Below, piece after piece: positions 42,097 to 42,904 of a stretch of 42,904 nucleotides of DNA. The position numbers and the translations under genes were made by a program. This stretch comes from Candidatus Blautia intestinavium (lineage in GTDB: Bacteria; Bacillota; Clostridia; Lachnospirales; Lachnospiraceae), in NCBI GenBank assembly GCA_019113745.1, contig DXGV01000029.1, positions 1 through 42,904 of the forward strand, written 5' to 3'. The notes beneath the pieces were generated by a model, which was given only the letters and a program-made list of their open reading frames with translations, was not told the DNA's origin and did no database searches. How positions within the stretch are numbered: the stretch's first letter is position 1; every line of letters starts with the position of its first letter.

Positions 42097-42126
42097 ATTA
42101 TTCTATGCCGGATTTCTTTTATGCAA
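42097..42126 (-). promoter_or_regulatory. Possible promoter of the 45-residue membrane protein
   Basis: On the minus strand TTGCAT (42126-42121) and AATAAT (42102-42097) are spaced by 18 bp. The match is moderate and is placed about 30 bp before the start codon. Confidence 0.4.
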
Positions 42127-42176
42127 TACCGGATTTAAAAAAATGTCTTTTTATAAAAAAAGAAGCAGAAATTCTA

Positions 42177-42205
42177 TTGAGATAATGGAGCTATTGAACT
42201 ATAAT
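42177..42205 (+). promoter_or_regulatory. Promoter of the orphan small-protein gene
   Basis: TTGAGA (42177-42182) and a perfect TATAAT (42200-42205) are spaced by 17 bp, about 50 bp before the start codon at 42254. Together with a strong ribosome binding site this argues that the downstream gene is real. Confidence 0.75.
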
Positions 42206-42253
42206 TTATAAAAACACGAACACGAAAGAATCTGAGCATACAGGAGGGGTATT

Positions 42254-42670
42254 ATGAAATGGAAAGATAAATGTTTTCGTGCGCTGGATGATGAAAAAAT
42301 GTTTGAAAATTCCGGCCACAGAACCCGTTTTAAAGAATTAACCGACTGCTACTGCAGCTATCCTTTTTTCACCAAAGGTCTTTGTAAATGTATGTATCTG
42401 TCAGCCTGGGACGAGGAGCATTTCTGCATTATGCTGGAAACGCTGTCGGAAATGAGTGTCGGAAAAGAAAAAAACACGAAAGAAATGAGAAATAAGGGCG
42501 AGATCATTGCGGAAGAACAGAAAAACGATGAATATTACGTCTATGAATTGTCAAATTCTTTTCTGGATAATAAGCCCTTCTCCATAGATGACCCGTCAAA
42601 AATCAGCCCGGAGATCCGTTATATTATTGAAAGAGCGCAAAAAGCCGCTGAGATTATCGATCAGATATGA
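42254..42670 (+). CDS. Uncharacterised 138-residue protein
   Basis: I do not recognise the family. The product is hydrophilic with no membrane segment. The N-terminal half has a cysteine cluster, C41-x-C43 followed by C53-x-C55 in the stretch LTDCYCSYPFFTKGLC-type sequence, which might bind a metal. The C-terminal half is charged and helical, ending IIERAQKAAEIIDQI. AGGAGGGG stands just before ATG 42254 and a strong promoter is upstream, so expression is likely. It lies between a toxin-antitoxin locus and an insertion sequence, an accessory setting. Confidence 0.7.
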   Translation: MKWKDKCFRALDDEKMFENSGHRTRFKELTDCYCSYPFFTKGLCKCMYLSAWDEEHFCIMLETLSEMSVGKEKNTKEMRNKGEIIAEEQKNDEYYVYELSNSFLDNKPFSIDDPSKISPEIRYIIERAQKAAEIIDQI

Positions 42671-42693
42671 CTTATAAGACGATACGCATATAA

Positions 42694-42731
42694 AGAGACC
42701 GGCAGGAAGAATATGGAGCCTGCCGGTCTCT
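42694..42731. terminator. Strong hairpin after the orphan gene
   Basis: AGAGACCGGCAGG (42694-42706) pairs with CCTGCCGGTCTCT (42719-42731), a perfect 13-bp stem with a 12-nt loop. Only AAAGATTT follows, so the T-run is poor. It probably ends the orphan gene transcript in either direction. It might also mark the edge of the insertion element to its right. Confidence 0.5.
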
Positions 42732-42855
42732 AAAGATTTACAGTTCTGTGCCGGTTGTCTCGGAAGAATCTTTGGGAGTATGAAAAATTTTCTGTAAATA
42801 TATAAGTGAAAGGTTCTTCTATGATAAAATCTAATTCATAGGAGGGCCTTTTATT

Positions 42856-42904
42856 ATGGCAAAACAAAAGAAACCCGTACATCGGGTACAAATGACAGAG
42901 GGCA
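42856..42904 (+). mobile_element. Start of an IS256-family transposase (cut by window end)
   Basis: AGGAGGG precedes an ATG at 42856, whose frame begins MAKQKKPVHRVQMTEG and runs off the window. From memory this matches the N-terminus of clostridial IS256-family transposases (K-K-P-V-H-x-V-Q-M-T-E-G). The catalytic DDE domain is outside the window. The left terminal repeat should lie between about 42732 and 42850. ATTTACAG (42736-42743) and CTGTAAAT (42792-42799) form an inverted pair there, but I cannot define the element end. Confidence 0.7.

Overview
The window looks like a chromosomal segment of a Gram-positive, anaerobic gut-type Clostridia bacterium, most likely Lachnospiraceae. The evidence is the gene content (mutS-mutL-miaA-methionine gamma-lyase-like, mreBCD-PBP2-minDE-rodA, HlyD-like-yggS-sepF-ylmH), the AGGAGG-type ribosome binding sites, several TTG starts, and anaerobic enzymes such as a 2-hydroxyacyl-CoA dehydratase-type protein with its activator. 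No rRNA, tRNA or CRISPR array was seen.

Layout. (1) 148-6353, plus strand: an envelope, division and housekeeping operon (HlyD-like protein, YggS, SepF, YlmH, AroB, LspA, RluD) behind a clear sigma-A promoter. (2) 6409-9024, plus strand: a cytidylate-kinase-like protein and Dtd, then a structured 0.4 kb gap and a XerC-like tyrosine recombinase. (3) 9081-16850: a minus-strand nitroreductase-MATE pair, then a TetR-controlled minus-strand operon (SCP2 protein, alpha/beta hydrolase, stand-alone condensation enzyme, acyl carrier protein, acyl ligase), with the tetR gene divergent. This is a compact acyl-transfer pathway, plausibly making a fatty acyl amide or ester. (4) 16897-19862, minus strand: a dehydratase-activator fusion and a partner dehydratase subunit read through an in-frame TGA, a selenocysteine candidate. 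(5) 20081-20500: a small P-loop protein of unknown role. (6) 20635-40175, minus strand: a long run from mutS through mutL, miaA, a PLP enzyme, two flavoproteins, radC, mreB, mreC, mreD, PBP2, minD, minE and rodA to a D,D-carboxypeptidase, mostly overlapping or closely spaced. At least two promoters are visible, before mutS and before radC. (7) 40429-42904: an accessory stretch with an exact 53-bp-period array of inverted CCGTA/TACGG sites, a truncated permease, a toxin-antitoxin pair, a 45-residue membrane protein, an orphan small protein, and the start of an IS256-type transposase.

The most unusual items are the in-frame TGA in the dehydratase-like gene (19572-19574), the helically phased 53-bp array (40429-40752), the stand-alone ligase/carrier/condensation operon with its TetR operators, an MreB with an altered phosphate-binding loop, and a PBP2 with an insertion of about 250 residues. 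All functional calls rest on reading motifs by eye. No database search or structure prediction was run.
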